Positions 7,010 through 17,452 are shown, counted from the stretch's first letter. The stretch: 37,306 nucleotides of DNA from JBBECF01 sp040881945 (GCA_040881945.1 JBBECF010000060.1:1-37306); one strand, 5' to 3'. Translations and numbers: made by a program. Notes: generated by a model from the sequence alone, not told the origin.

Positions 7010-7042
7010 ATTATATAGACCCGAACGGTCGCAATTGCGACC
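7010..7042 (-). promoter_or_regulatory. promoter -10 and 16-bp perfect palindrome upstream of NMO gene
   Basis: Minus strand carries a consensus TATAAT (7010-7015) that overlaps the stop codon of the upstream glycerophosphodiesterase. The perfect palindrome GGTCGCAATTGCGACC (7027-7042) covers the place where the -35 box would be (GCAATT, 17-bp spacing). The -35 is non-consensus, which fits an activator-dependent or repressed promoter. About one 16-bp palindrome is expected by chance in a window of this size, so the placement is the main evidence. Confidence 0.4.
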
Positions 7043-7793
7043 CCCCGGCGCGCGCCGGCGCCGCCCGCAGCGCCGCCAAGATCACGTCCGGCCGGTCGGT
7101 GATGAGCGCATCGACGCCCCAGCCCAGCAGCCGCCGGGCCCGCGCCGGGTCGTTGACCGTATAGGCCGCCAGCCCATAGCCCAGGCGCTTGATCCGCGCC
7201 GCCCAGGCCGGCGTCAGGTAGCGGTCGGCGCAGTGGACGGTGCGGCAGCCGAGCTCGGCCGCCCGCGCCGCCCATTCCTTCGGCCGTTCCCAGATGAGCA
7301 GGCCGCGCGGCATCTCCGGCGCCGCCGCGCGCGCCGCCGCCAGGCAGTCCGGCCGGAAGCTCGAGAGCAGCAGCGGCCGGCGGCGCGCCGGCCACGCGCG
7401 CCGGATCGCCGCGACCGCGGCCCGCGCCGTTTCCGCCTCGCGGCCCGGACAGGGCTTGATCTCGACATTCGCCCGCAGGCCCAATTCCGACAGCAGGTCG
7501 AGCGCCTGTTCGAGCGTCGGCACCCGCGCCCCGCGCCAGGCCGGGCCGAACCAGGCGCCGGCATCGAGCCGGCGCAGCGCGGCGAAGCGCGTGGCGGCGA
7601 CCGGGCCGCTTCCGTCGGTGGTGCGGTCCAGGGTCTCGTCGTGAAACAGCACGACGACCCCGTCGGCCGAGAGCTTGGCGTCGACCTCGACCCAGCGCAC
7701 GCCTAGCCGCGCCGCGACGCGCAGCCCTTCCAGCGTGTTCTCGGGCGCCAGCGCGGCGGCGCCGCGGTGGCCGATGACCCGGGGCAGCCGCAT
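7011..7793 (-). CDS. ugpQ: glycerophosphodiester phosphodiesterase (UgpQ-like)
   Basis: Hydrolyses glycerophosphodiesters to glycerol-3-phosphate and an alcohol. The 260-residue single GDPD domain has the full metal and catalytic set: H9-R10 (GHRGAAALAPENT, with E18), E36 and D38 (VEVDAKLSADG), H51 (HDETLDRTTDG) and E111-K113 (VEIKP). There is no signal peptide, so it should be cytoplasmic, as UgpQ is. No Ugp transporter genes are nearby. It starts 42 bp after the pnp stop on the same strand and could be read through from the pnp operon. Its 3' end overlaps the promoter of the next gene. Confidence 0.92.
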   Translation of the reverse strand: MRLPRVIGHRGAAALAPENTLEGLRVAARLGVRWVEVDAKLSADGVVVLFHDETLDRTTDGSGPVAATRFAALRRLDAGAWFGPAWRGARVPTLEQALDLLSELGLRANVEIKPCPGREAETARAAVAAIRRAWPARRRPLLLSSFRPDCLAAARAAAPEMPRGLLIWERPKEWAARAAELGCRTVHCADRYLTPAWAARIKRLGYGLAAYTVNDPARARRLLGWGVDALITDRPDVILAALRAAPARAGGSQLRPFGSI

Positions 7794-7835
7794 GGCCGCC
7801 GGCGGCCCGGCCGCCCGCCCGTCGCCCTAGGGCCG

Positions 7836-9959
<2,124 letters not shown>

Positions 9960-10007
9960 CTAGGCTTATCCCTTTCGGTCGAGGCCGGTCATCGGCGGCC
10001 GGACCCG

Positions 10008-10036
10008 CGAAAAGGGCGGTCGTGCCGCCGTTTTCG
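10008..10036 (-). other. pnp leader hairpin 1 (terminator-like or RNase III substrate)
   Basis: 12-bp stem with one mismatch (CGAAAACGGCGG / CCGCCCTTTTCG on the minus strand, 5-nt loop), 49 nt upstream of the pnp ATG. The CCCTTTTCG 3' arm is terminator-like. It may end part of the rpsO message or be the double-stranded target for RNase III in pnp autoregulation. Confidence 0.5.
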
Positions 10037-10050
10037 TCGGCCCGGCATCC

Positions 10051-10088
10051 AACAGGGCTCGGCTGACCCCAGCGGGTTGCGCCCTGTT
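10051..10088 (-). other. pnp leader hairpin 2
   Basis: Inverted repeat AACAGGGC / GCCCTGTT (8-bp arms, 22 nt apart) enclosing a smaller stem ACCC/GGGT (10066-10077). Together with hairpin 1 it makes a structured leader in the rpsO-pnp spacer, the location where the E. coli pnp leader is processed and autoregulated. The remaining spacer shows no ORF or promoter I can support. Confidence 0.45.
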
Positions 10089-10197
10089 CGAGCGTGTCGC
10101 GCCGGCCAGATCGCGCACGCCCCGGTTCCGGTGATGGTTGACCGCGGCCACCCGGGCGCGGCCTTCGCCGCGCCGTCGCGCCCGCGGCGGATAGTTG

Positions 10198-10467
10198 TCA
10201 GCGGCGCAGCCCAAGACGCTTGACCAGCTCCTGATAGCGCGCCGGCTGGCGCCGCTTCAGATAGTCGAGCAAACGCCGACGCTGCCCGACCATGACGAGC
10301 AGGCCGCGCCGCGAATGGAAATCCTTGCCGTGCGATTGCAGGTGTTCGGTCAGGTTGCGGATGCGTTCGCTGAGGATCGCCACCTGGACTTCCGGCGAGC
10401 CGGTGTCGCCCACGACGACGCCGTATTCCTTGATGACTTCCTGCTTGCGTTGGGCGGTGATCGACAT
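10198..10467 (-). CDS. rpsO: 30S ribosomal protein S15
   Basis: 89 residues, the usual length, with the diagnostic stretches TGSPEVQVAILSERI, LTEHLQSHGKDFHSRRGL and RRRLLDYLKR. It binds 16S rRNA early in assembly of the small-subunit platform. It lies 15 bp after truB in the same operon and before pnp, the classical truB-rpsO-pnp order. Confidence 0.99.
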   Translation of the reverse strand: MSITAQRKQEVIKEYGVVVGDTGSPEVQVAILSERIRNLTEHLQSHGKDFHSRRGLLVMVGQRRRLLDYLKRRQPARYQELVKRLGLRR

Positions 10468-10482
10468 CGATCTTTCCTTGTC

Positions 10483-11421
10483 CTAGAGATGCAAAACGCG
10501 CACCGGGCGAAGATCGCCGGCCTCGAAGCGGGCCAATGCCACCGGCTTTCCGCCGGACATGGCGCAGACCAGGGATCCGCTTTCGAGATTGCCGACGCGT
10601 TCGCGATCCATGCGATGGATCAGTCCCACCGATTGACCGCAACGCAGACGATTCGCCTCGGCGGCGGTCAGGGCCAGCGCCGGGATGTCGTCCAGCGCGG
10701 TCTCGACCGCCAGCAGCGGCCCCGACGGGGCCCCCACGGCGGCCGCACTATGCCCCAGGGCGATCAGCGTTTCCAGCGAAATCGCCTGCGCCTCGGTGAA
10801 CGGCCCGGCGGCGGTGCGGCGCAGGGCCGCGATATGGCCGACCGTGCCGAGCCGAAGCGCCAAATCGCGGGCGAGGCTGCGCATATAGGCGCCCTTGCCC
10901 GAGCGCGCCTCGAATTCGGCGCGTTCGGCGTCCGGCCGGCCGACCAGCTCGAGCCGGTCGATGCGCACCGGCCGCGGCGCCAGCTCGATCGCCGTCTTGG
11001 CGCGCGCCAGGTCGTAGGCGCGGGCGCCGCCGACCTTGATCGCCGAAAAGATCGGCGGCACCTGGCTGATGGTTCCGACGAATTCCGGCAGGACCGCGCG
11101 GATCTCGGCCTCCGACGGCCGGCGGGCGCTGGTCGCGACGACCTCGCCCTCGGCATCGTCGGTGTCGCGCGCCTCGCCCCAGCGCACCGTGAACCGGTAG
11201 GTCTTGGCGCCGTCCATGACGTGGGAAACGGTCTTGGTCGCCTCGCCCAGCGCGATCGGCAGCACGCCGGTGGCGAGCGGGTCGAGGGTGCCGCCATGGC
11301 CGGCCTTGGCGGCGCCGAGGGCCCGGCGGACCGCCGTCACCGCCCGGGTCGACGTCATGCCGAGCGGCTTGTCGAGGATGAGCCAGCCGTGGATCGGCAG
11401 GCCGCGCCGCTTACGCGCCAT
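10483..11421 (-). CDS. truB: tRNA pseudouridine(55) synthase TruB
   Basis: Makes pseudouridine 55 in the tRNA T-arm. 312 residues from the ATG at 11421 (MARKRRGLPIHGWLILDKPLG). The catalytic Asp is D47 in AGHGGTLDPLATGVLP; later family blocks are KTYRFTVRWG, SQVPPIFSAIKVGG and SGKGAYMRSLARD. An ATG at 11427 is also possible. Longer in-frame sequence upstream lies inside rbfA and has low-complexity composition, so it is not coding. The gene overlaps the rbfA stop by about 11 bp, indicating translational coupling. Confidence 0.96.
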   Translation of the reverse strand: MARKRRGLPIHGWLILDKPLGMTSTRAVTAVRRALGAAKAGHGGTLDPLATGVLPIALGEATKTVSHVMDGAKTYRFTVRWGEARDTDDAEGEVVATSARRPSEAEIRAVLPEFVGTISQVPPIFSAIKVGGARAYDLARAKTAIELAPRPVRIDRLELVGRPDAERAEFEARSGKGAYMRSLARDLALRLGTVGHIAALRRTAAGPFTEAQAISLETLIALGHSAAAVGAPSGPLLAVETALDDIPALALTAAEANRLRCGQSVGLIHRMDRERVGNLESGSLVCAMSGGKPVALARFEAGDLRPVRVLHL

Positions 11422-11827
11422 CGTCATCGCCGCCGCCGCCGGCCGCCTCGCCCTCGAGGTCGCGGGCGACCGCCGGTTCGTGCAGCAGGCGTTCGATGCG
11501 GTCGGCGCGGTCGAAGGACCGGTCGGCCTCGAACTGGATCGTCGGGGCGAGGCGGAGGCGGACTTCTTCGGCGATCCGGCCGCGAAGATAAGGCGCGGCG
11601 TGACGCAACGCCGCGACCAGCGCCGCCGCATCGCCGCCGCCGAGCGGCGTCACATAGGCGGTGGCGTTGCGCAGGTCCGGGCCGACCCGGACCTCGGTCA
11701 CGGTCACCTGGGCGCCGACGAGCGCCGGATCGCGCAGCTCGCCGCGGGCGAGAATGCGGGCCAGCGCATGGCGCAACTCTTCGCCGACGCGCAGCTGCCT
11801 CTGGCTCGGAGTCCGCCGTTTGTTCAT
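11411..11827 (-). CDS. rbfA: 30S ribosome-binding factor RbfA
   Basis: 138 residues; the KH-like late 30S maturation factor that acts on helix 1 of 16S rRNA. Family features: RQLRVGEELRHALARILARGEL near the N-terminus, the strand VTVTEVRVGPDLRNATAYVTPLGG, and LAPTIQFEADRSFDRADRIERLL near the end. Its 3' end overlaps truB. The spacer to infB upstream is occupied by a MITE-like element. Confidence 0.96.
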   Translation of the reverse strand: MNKRRTPSQRQLRVGEELRHALARILARGELRDPALVGAQVTVTEVRVGPDLRNATAYVTPLGGGDAAALVAALRHAAPYLRGRIAEEVRLRLAPTIQFEADRSFDRADRIERLLHEPAVARDLEGEAAGGGGDDDGA

Positions 11828-11866
11828 CGCTGGTCCATTATCCGCCGGTCGCCGCCGGCGCGAGGC

Positions 11867-12015
11867 CTAGCAGGTCGTTGAAAAATCCCCGGCAGCGTCG
11901 TTGACCTCACCCTTCGACAGGCTCAGGGTGAGGTCAACCTATTGAAAAGCTCACCCTCACACTGAGCTTGTCGAAGTGGGAGGGTGAGCAGGAGCGTTTT
12001 TCAACAACCTGCTAG
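11867..12015. mobile_element. 141-bp MITE-like element flanked by CTAG, at the infB stop
   Basis: Terminal inverted repeats CAGGTCGTTGAAAAA (11871-11885) and TTTTTCAACAACCTG (11997-12011) differ at one position. They are flanked by CTAG on both sides (11867-11870, 12012-12015), consistent with a 4-bp target duplication. Inside are two hairpins: 14-bp arms 11900-11913/11925-11938 and 10-bp arms 11949-11958/11980-11989. Their loops carry inverted copies of CTTCGACARGCTCAG (one mismatch). There is no ORF, so it is non-autonomous. The right CTAG supplies the TAG stop of infB. The parent transposase family is not identifiable from this window; CTAG fits the YTAR target reported for the IS5 group, but the ends are not diagnostic. 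Confidence 0.75.
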
Positions 12016-14564
12016 GCCAGCTCGCGGGCGACCTCTTCCATCTCGAAGCATTCGATCATATCGCCGACCTTGACGTCCTCGTAGCTCTCGAAGGCCATGC
12101 CGCAGTCGAAGCCTTCCTTGACCTCGCGCACCTCGTCCTTGAAGCGCTTCAGGGTCTTCAGGCTGCCTTCGTGGATGACCACGTCGTCGCGCACCAGCCG
12201 CACCTTGGCGCCGCGCCTGACCACGCCCTCGGTGACCATGCAGCCCGCCACCTTGCCGACCTTGGTGATGTTGAACACCTCGCGGATCTGCGCGTAGCCG
12301 AGGAACTTTTCGCGCACCGTCGGGGAGAGCATCCCGGAGAGCGCCGCCTTGATGTCGTCGACCACGTTGTAGATGATCGAGTAATAGCGGATGTCGACAT
12401 TGTCGCGCCGCGCCAACTCGCGCGCCTGGGGGTTGGCGCGCACGTTGAACCCGATGACCATCGCGTTCGAGGCGCGGGCCAGCGTCACGTCCGATTCGTT
12501 GATGCCGCCGACCGCCGCGTGCAGCACGCGGGCCGACACTTCGTCGGTGCCAAGCCTTGTCAGGCTGCCGACGATGGCCTCGAGCGAGCCTTGGACGTCG
12601 CACTTCACGACTACCGGCAGCTCCCGGGTTTCGCCGGCGGCAATCTTCGAGAACATCTCTTCGAGCGTGCCGCGCGCGCCGACGACCGCCTGCGCGTCGC
12701 GCTGGCGCCGCCGGCGGAACTCGCCGATCTGGCGCGCCCGCGTCTCGTTTTCGACGACGACGAAGTCGTCGCCGGCCATCGGCGCGCCCTGCAGGCCGAG
12801 CACCTCGACCGGCATCGAGGGGCCGGCCGACTCGACGGGTTCGCCGCGATCGTCGATGAGCGCGCGCACCCGGCCCGATTCGCTGCCGGCCACGATCGTG
12901 TCGCCGACCCGGATGGTGCCGCGCCGCACGAGCAGCGTGGCGACGGCGCCGCGGCCGTGCTCGAGCCGCGCTTCGATGACGGCGCCGTCGGCCGGACGAT
13001 CGGGGTTGGCCCTGAGCTCGAGCAGTTCGGCCTGCAGCAGGATTATTTCCTCGAGCCTGTCGAGGTTGGTCTTTTCCTTCGCCGACACGTCGATGGCGAG
13101 CACGTCGCCGCCGAGTTCTTCGACGACCAGCCCCTGCTGCAGCAGCTCGCGCCGAACGCGCTCGGGGTTGGCGTCCGGGCGGTCGATCTTGTTGACCGCG
13201 ACGACGATCGGCACCTTGGCGGCGCGGGCGTGATGGATCGCCTCGATCGTCTGCTGCATGATGCCGTCGTCGGCCGCGACCACCAGCACGACGATGTCGG
13301 TGACGTTGGCGCCGCGCGCGCGCATCTCGGTGAAGGCGGCGTGGCCGGGCGTGTCGATGAAGGTGATCTTCTGCCCCGACGGCCGCGTCACCTGATAGGC
13401 GCCGATGTGCTGGGTGATGCCGCCGGCCTCGCGCCCCGCCACGTCGGTCTGACGCAGCGCGTCCAAGAGCGAGGTCTTGCCGTGATCGACGTGGCCCATC
13501 ACGGTGACCACCGGCGGCCGCGACTGGAGCAGGCCCGTCTCGTCGATGTCGCCGTGCAGGCCGATCTCGACGTCGGCCGCCGAGACGCGCCGCACGCGAT
13601 GTCCGAACTCCGTGGCCACCAGCTCGGCCGTGTCGGGATCGAGGGTCTGATTGATGTTGGCCATGATTCCCATTTTCATCAACGCCTTGATGACGTCGGC
13701 GCCGCGTTCCGCCATGCGGTTGGCCAATTCCTGAACCGTGATGGTCTCGGGCACGATGACGTCGCGGATCACCTTCTGGCCCTCGCTGCGCATCTGTTGG
13801 GCGCGCTGTTTCTCCTTCTCGCGGGCGCGCCGGACCGAGGCGAGGCTGCGCATCCGCTCGCCGCTGGCCTCGTCGAGCGCCTGGGCCACGGTAAGCCGCC
13901 CGGTGCGGCGGCGCGGCTCGCCGCGCCGGGCCGCGGGGGCGGGCCGGGTGAGCGTCGGACGCGCGCCCGGCCGGCGGGCCCGCGCGGGCTCCTCTTCATC
14001 GGCAACGCCCGGCACCGGGCGTCGCGAGGCCGGCCGCGCGGCCGGAGCCGGCTCCGCCGCTTCGGCGATCGCCGCCGGCGCGGCCGCTTCGGCGGTGGCG
14101 CCGCCGGGCGCCTCGAATTCGGGCGGCGGCGGCGCGGCTTCCTCGGCCTGGTGGCGCGCCAGCGCCGCGGCCCGCCGGCCGGTCTCGGCCTCGGCCTCGA
14201 CCGCGAGGCGGTGTTCCTCGTCGCGCCGGGCGTCCTCGAGGGCGCGCAGCCGGGTGGCGCGTTCGCCGGCGGTCAGGTGGCGCGCGGCGTGCTCCGCGGC
14301 CAGCAGATCCGCCGCGCTGGCGCCGAACGCCTGCTCGCTGCCTTCCGGCGCGACGACCACTTCGGTCATCCGCCCGCCGGCGCCCGGGGCATAGGTCCGC
14401 TTGCGCTTGACCTCGACCTGCACGGTCTTGGTCCGGCCGTGCGGGAAGCTCTGGCGGACATGCCCGGCGTCCACCGTCTTCTTCAACTCCAGCCGCCCCG
14501 GCCGCGCCAGGCTGAGGGGCTTCTTGGCTTCTTCGTCCTTGCTCTCGGTCATCGTCATGTTCAT
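12012..14564 (-). CDS. infB: translation initiation factor IF-2
   Basis: GTPase that places initiator tRNA on the 30S subunit. 850 residues from the ATG at 14564, which overlaps the ylxR stop as ATGA. Layout: variable N-terminal region (1-265) rich in Ala, Arg, Glu and Pro with coiled-coil-like stretches; IF2_N-like segment ITVQELANRMAERGADVIKALMKMG (about 275-299); G domain with G1 GHVDHGKT 357-364, G3 DTPGH 404-408 and G4 NKID 458-461; then domains II, III and the fMet-tRNA-binding domain IV to the end (EMEEVARELA). The in-frame extension beyond 14564 belongs to ylxR in another frame. The TAG stop lies in the CTAG flank of the MITE-like element; the last residues look intact. Confidence 0.98.
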   Translation of the reverse strand: MNMTMTESKDEEAKKPLSLARPGRLELKKTVDAGHVRQSFPHGRTKTVQVEVKRKRTYAPGAGGRMTEVVVAPEGSEQAFGASAADLLAAEHAARHLTAGERATRLRALEDARRDEEHRLAVEAEAETGRRAAALARHQAEEAAPPPPEFEAPGGATAEAAAPAAIAEAAEPAPAARPASRRPVPGVADEEEPARARRPGARPTLTRPAPAARRGEPRRRTGRLTVAQALDEASGERMRSLASVRRAREKEKQRAQQMRSEGQKVIRDVIVPETITVQELANRMAERGADVIKALMKMGIMANINQTLDPDTAELVATEFGHRVRRVSAADVEIGLHGDIDETGLLQSRPPVVTVMGHVDHGKTSLLDALRQTDVAGREAGGITQHIGAYQVTRPSGQKITFIDTPGHAAFTEMRARGANVTDIVVLVVAADDGIMQQTIEAIHHARAAKVPIVVAVNKIDRPDANPERVRRELLQQGLVVEELGGDVLAIDVSAKEKTNLDRLEEIILLQAELLELRANPDRPADGAVIEARLEHGRGAVATLLVRRGTIRVGDTIVAGSESGRVRALIDDRGEPVESAGPSMPVEVLGLQGAPMAGDDFVVVENETRARQIGEFRRRRQRDAQAVVGARGTLEEMFSKIAAGETRELPVVVKCDVQGSLEAIVGSLTRLGTDEVSARVLHAAVGGINESDVTLARASNAMVIGFNVRANPQARELARRDNVDIRYYSIIYNVVDDIKAALSGMLSPTVREKFLGYAQIREVFNITKVGKVAGCMVTEGVVRRGAKVRLVRDDVVIHEGSLKTLKRFKDEVREVKEGFDCGMAFESYEDVKVGDMIECFEMEEVARELA

Positions 14565-15202
14565 TCCGATTGCGGTTCGCGCGGCCCGCGCATTTCGGCG
14601 AGGCGCGCGCATTCCGCCACTAGACGATCGGCGATCCGGCCGGGCGCCAGCGCGGCGTGAATCACCGTCTCGCGGCCCAGGGCGGCGCCGAGCTCGGCGC
14701 CGCTGAACAGCTCGATCACCGGCAGCCCGTGCGCCACCGCGCGCAACTTGCGGCGGCCGTCCAGGGCGCCGTCGCCGGCCGCCAGCAGCACCCCGGCCCG
14801 CCGCGCCAGCAGCCAGGCGCGCACCTTCTCGAAGCCGGCCACGGCCTGCCCGGCGCCGCGCGCCAGCCCGAGCAGATCGAGGCAGCGGCGCAGCAGCAGC
14901 GCTTCGACCCGCTCGGCGAGATCGGGCGACACGACGACGCGCCGTCGCGCGGCCTTGGCGAACAGGTTCTTGGCCCCGGCCGCGGCCACTATATCGCGCC
15001 GCGGCGTCAACCACAAACCGCGACCGGGCAGCCGGCCCTCGATGTCGGGCACCAGCTCGTCGCCGGGCCCGACCACGAAGCGCAGCAGCGTCGCCTTGTC
15101 CCGCTCCTCGCGCGTGGCCAGGCAGCGGCGCCGCGGCGCCGCCGCCGGCCGCCGCAGCGCGGCCGCAATCGGCTCCGTCGTCATCGCGCCGTCGATCGCC
15201 AT
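14561..15202 (-). CDS. ylxR: YlxR (DUF448) RNA-binding protein fused to L7Ae-like domain
   Basis: 213 residues. The N-terminal YlxR/DUF448 domain contains RRCLATREERDKATLLRFVV and GRLPGRGLWLTPRRDIV. The C-terminal half resembles an L7Ae/L30e-type RNA-binding fold (LLGLARGAGQAVAGFEKVRAWL, then AGVLLAAGDGALDGR). This two-domain form is typical of alphaproteobacteria, where YlxR and an L7Ae-like protein are separate genes in Bacillus. The role is RNA-related but not well defined. It sits between nusA (12-bp gap) and infB (ATGA overlap). The start at 15202 is the first ATG; M7 is a possible alternative. Confidence 0.93.
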   Translation of the reverse strand: MAIDGAMTTEPIAAALRRPAAAPRRRCLATREERDKATLLRFVVGPGDELVPDIEGRLPGRGLWLTPRRDIVAAAGAKNLFAKAARRRVVVSPDLAERVEALLLRRCLDLLGLARGAGQAVAGFEKVRAWLLARRAGVLLAAGDGALDGRRKLRAVAHGLPVIELFSGAELGAALGRETVIHAALAPGRIADRLVAECARLAEMRGPREPQSE

Positions 15203-15214
15203 GCCGTCCGCGCC

Positions 15215-16798
15215 TCAGGCCCCGGGCGCCGCAGTGTCTTCGCCGGTCGGCGCCGCGGCCGCTTCGGGCGCGGGCGCGGCCTCGCCTTCGAACCAGTGGG
15301 CGCGCGCCGCCATGATGATGGCGTTGGCGTCGGCTTCGCTCAACTTGTACTCGCGCAGGAAGCCTTCTTCGCGGTCGATCAGCTCGTCGCTCGCCAGGTC
15401 GGCGAGGTCGTCCAGGGTCTTGACGCCGTTCTCGCCGAGGGTGACCAGCATCGCCGGCGTCAGACCGGGGACGGTCGCCAACTCGTCGCTGACCTCGAGC
15501 TCGCGTCGCCGGGCGTTCAGCCGTTCGGTCTGTTCCTGCAGGAAGGCGCGCGCCCGGTCGCGCAGCTCGCGCGCCACGTCCTCGTCGAAGCCTTCGATGC
15601 CGGCCAGGTCCCCGAGCGGGATGAAGGCGACCTCCTCGACTTCCTTGAACCCTTCCGTGACCAGGAGCTGGGCGATCACGTCATCGACGTCGAGCGCGTC
15701 GATGAACATCTGCGAGCGGGTGCGGAATTCCTCGGACCGCCGATCCGATTCCTCGGCCTCGGTCAGGATGTCGATGTCCCAGCCGGTGAGCATCGAGGCC
15801 AGGCGGACGTTCTGGCCGCGGCGGCCGATGGCCAGGCTGAGCTGGTCGTCGGGGACCACGACTTCGATGCGCCGGGCGTCTTCGTCGAGCACGACCTTGG
15901 CGACCTCGGCCGGCGCCAGCGCGTTGACCACGAACGTCGCCGGGTCGGGCGACCACGGAATGATGTCGATTTTTTCGCCCTGCAGCTCGCCGACCACCGC
16001 CTGCACCCGGCTGCCGCGCATGCCGACGCAGGCCCCGACGGGATCGATGCCGCCGTCGTTCGACAGGACGGCGATCTTGGCCCGGCTGCCCGGATCGCGC
16101 GCGACGGCCTTGATCTCGATGATGCCGTCGTAGATCTCCGGCACCTCCTGGGCAAACAGCTTGGCCATGAACTGCGGATGGGTGCGCGACATGAAAATCT
16201 GCGGCCCGCGCGGCTCTTCGCGCACGTCGGCGATCAGCGCGCGCACCCGGTCGCCGTTGCGGAAGCTTTCGCGCGGCAGCAGCTCGTCGCGGCGCAGCAT
16301 CCCCTCGGCGCGGCCGAGATCGACCGTCACGTTGCCGAATTCGACCCGCTTGACGAGGCCGTTCACGATTTCGTTCTTGCGATCCTTGTATTCCTCGTAC
16401 TGGCGCTTGCGTTCGGCCTCGCGCACGCGCTGGACGATCACCTGCTTGGCGGTCTGCGCCGCGATGCGCCCGAAATCGATCGGCGGCAGGTCGTCGATGA
16501 CGAAGTCGCCGACACCGAGCGCGGCGTCGCGCGCGCGCGCGTCGGCAAGCGGCATCTGCGTGCTTTCGTTTTCCACCGGGTCCGCCACCTCGCGGTAGCG
16601 CATCAGCCGGATCTCGCCGTTCTTGCGGTCGATATGCGCGCGGATGTCGTGTTCGTGCCCGTATTTGGTGCGGCCGGCCTTTTGGATCGCCTGTTCCATC
16701 GCCTCGAGCACCTCGTCGCGCTCGATCCCCTTCTCGCGGGCCACGGCGTCCGCCACCTGCAGCAACTCGAGCCGGGGAACCGCTACCGTCGTTTCCAT
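15215..16798 (-). CDS. nusA: transcription termination/antitermination protein NusA
   Basis: RNA polymerase-binding factor for pausing, termination and antitermination. 527 residues. N-terminal RNAP-binding domain (LLQVADAVAREKGIERDEV), S1 domain (about 135-200), two KH domains with GMRG (PVGACVGMRGSRVQ) and GRRG (LSLAIGRRGQNVRL), then two C-terminal acidic/helix-hairpin-helix repeats (IPLGDLAGIEGFDEDVA; VPGLTPAMLVTLGENGVKTLDDLADL), giving the long form common in proteobacteria. Second gene of the rimP operon, 11 bp after rimP. Confidence 0.98.
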   Translation of the reverse strand: METTVAVPRLELLQVADAVAREKGIERDEVLEAMEQAIQKAGRTKYGHEHDIRAHIDRKNGEIRLMRYREVADPVENESTQMPLADARARDAALGVGDFVIDDLPPIDFGRIAAQTAKQVIVQRVREAERKRQYEEYKDRKNEIVNGLVKRVEFGNVTVDLGRAEGMLRRDELLPRESFRNGDRVRALIADVREEPRGPQIFMSRTHPQFMAKLFAQEVPEIYDGIIEIKAVARDPGSRAKIAVLSNDGGIDPVGACVGMRGSRVQAVVGELQGEKIDIIPWSPDPATFVVNALAPAEVAKVVLDEDARRIEVVVPDDQLSLAIGRRGQNVRLASMLTGWDIDILTEAEESDRRSEEFRTRSQMFIDALDVDDVIAQLLVTEGFKEVEEVAFIPLGDLAGIEGFDEDVARELRDRARAFLQEQTERLNARRRELEVSDELATVPGLTPAMLVTLGENGVKTLDDLADLASDELIDREEGFLREYKLSEADANAIIMAARAHWFEGEAAPAPEAAAAPTGEDTAAPGA

Positions 16799-16809
16799 GG
16801 ATACCTCCG

Positions 16810-17310
16810 CTATCTCGCGCCGGTCTTGCGCCGCTTCTCGGCGTCGGCGACCGGCGTCTCGCTCAGCGCCAGCTTGGCACGCTGGATGTCGCCCAGCGGT
16901 ACCTCGGATTCGCCCTCCGCCGTGGCGATGCGCACGCGATCGCCGTCGATCCCGACCAGGCGGCCGCGAAACCGCTTCCGGCCGGAAATCGGAACGCGCG
17001 TCTCGACCGTCGCCTCGCGCCCCGCGAAGCGCGCGAAGTCGGCGGGCCGCGTCAGCGGCCGGTCGATGCCGGGCGAGCTCACCTCAAGGGCGTAGGTCCC
17101 CGCGATCGGATCCTCGACATCGAGCAACGCCGAAAGCGCGCGGCTGACCTCGGCACAGTCGTCGACGCTGATGCCGCGCCCGTCGAGGCGCTCCATCATC
17201 ACCTGAAGCGTCGGCCGCCGGCCGCCGGACAGGTGGACGCGCACGACGCCGTAGCCCATCGCGTCGAGCGCGGGCGCGATCAGGCGTTCGATGTCGGCGG
17301 TCTTGTCCAT
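16810..17310 (-). CDS. rimP: ribosome maturation factor RimP
   Basis: 166 residues from the ATG at 17310 (MDKTADIERLIAPALDAMGY); an in-frame extension to 17382 is arginine/glycine-rich leader sequence overlapping the terminator and is rejected. Family blocks: VSVDDCAEVSRALSALLD-like segment, TYALEVSSPGIDRPL and RFAGREATVET. Required for 30S assembly. First gene of the nusA-infB operon, preceded by an attenuator-like leader. A GACGGA purine stretch is just upstream of the start. Confidence 0.96.
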   Translation of the reverse strand: MDKTADIERLIAPALDAMGYGVVRVHLSGGRRPTLQVMMERLDGRGISVDDCAEVSRALSALLDVEDPIAGTYALEVSSPGIDRPLTRPADFARFAGREATVETRVPISGRKRFRGRLVGIDGDRVRIATAEGESEVPLGDIQRAKLALSETPVADAEKRRKTGAR

Positions 17311-17380
17311 TTCCGTCCGTCGGCCGCTGCCGGTTGGTCGCGTTCCGTCCTCCTCCCCCCGTCCAGTCACGGCCGCGAAC

Positions 17381-17407
17381 AAAAAAGGCGGGCCGGCGGC
17401 CCACCTT
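17381..17407 (-). terminator. intrinsic terminator in rimP leader (attenuator candidate)
   Basis: Minus strand: AAGGTGGGCC-GCC-GGCCCGCCTT followed by T residues (17386-17381), a textbook intrinsic terminator. It stands between trmB and rimP, but a promoter-like sequence lies between trmB and the terminator. It may therefore end a short leader RNA and attenuate the rimP-nusA-infB operon rather than merely end trmB. A smaller CAGGG/CCCTG hairpin lies between the promoter and the terminator. Confidence 0.75.
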
Positions 17408-17452
17408 CTTTTGATCCCGCTGTTCTGCCGACAGGGTTATGGGAACGCCCTG

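Noticed and set aside
11900..11989. CRISPR-like repeats in the infB-rbfA spacer
   Set aside because: The repeated units are inverted, not direct, and lie within one element with terminal inverted repeats.
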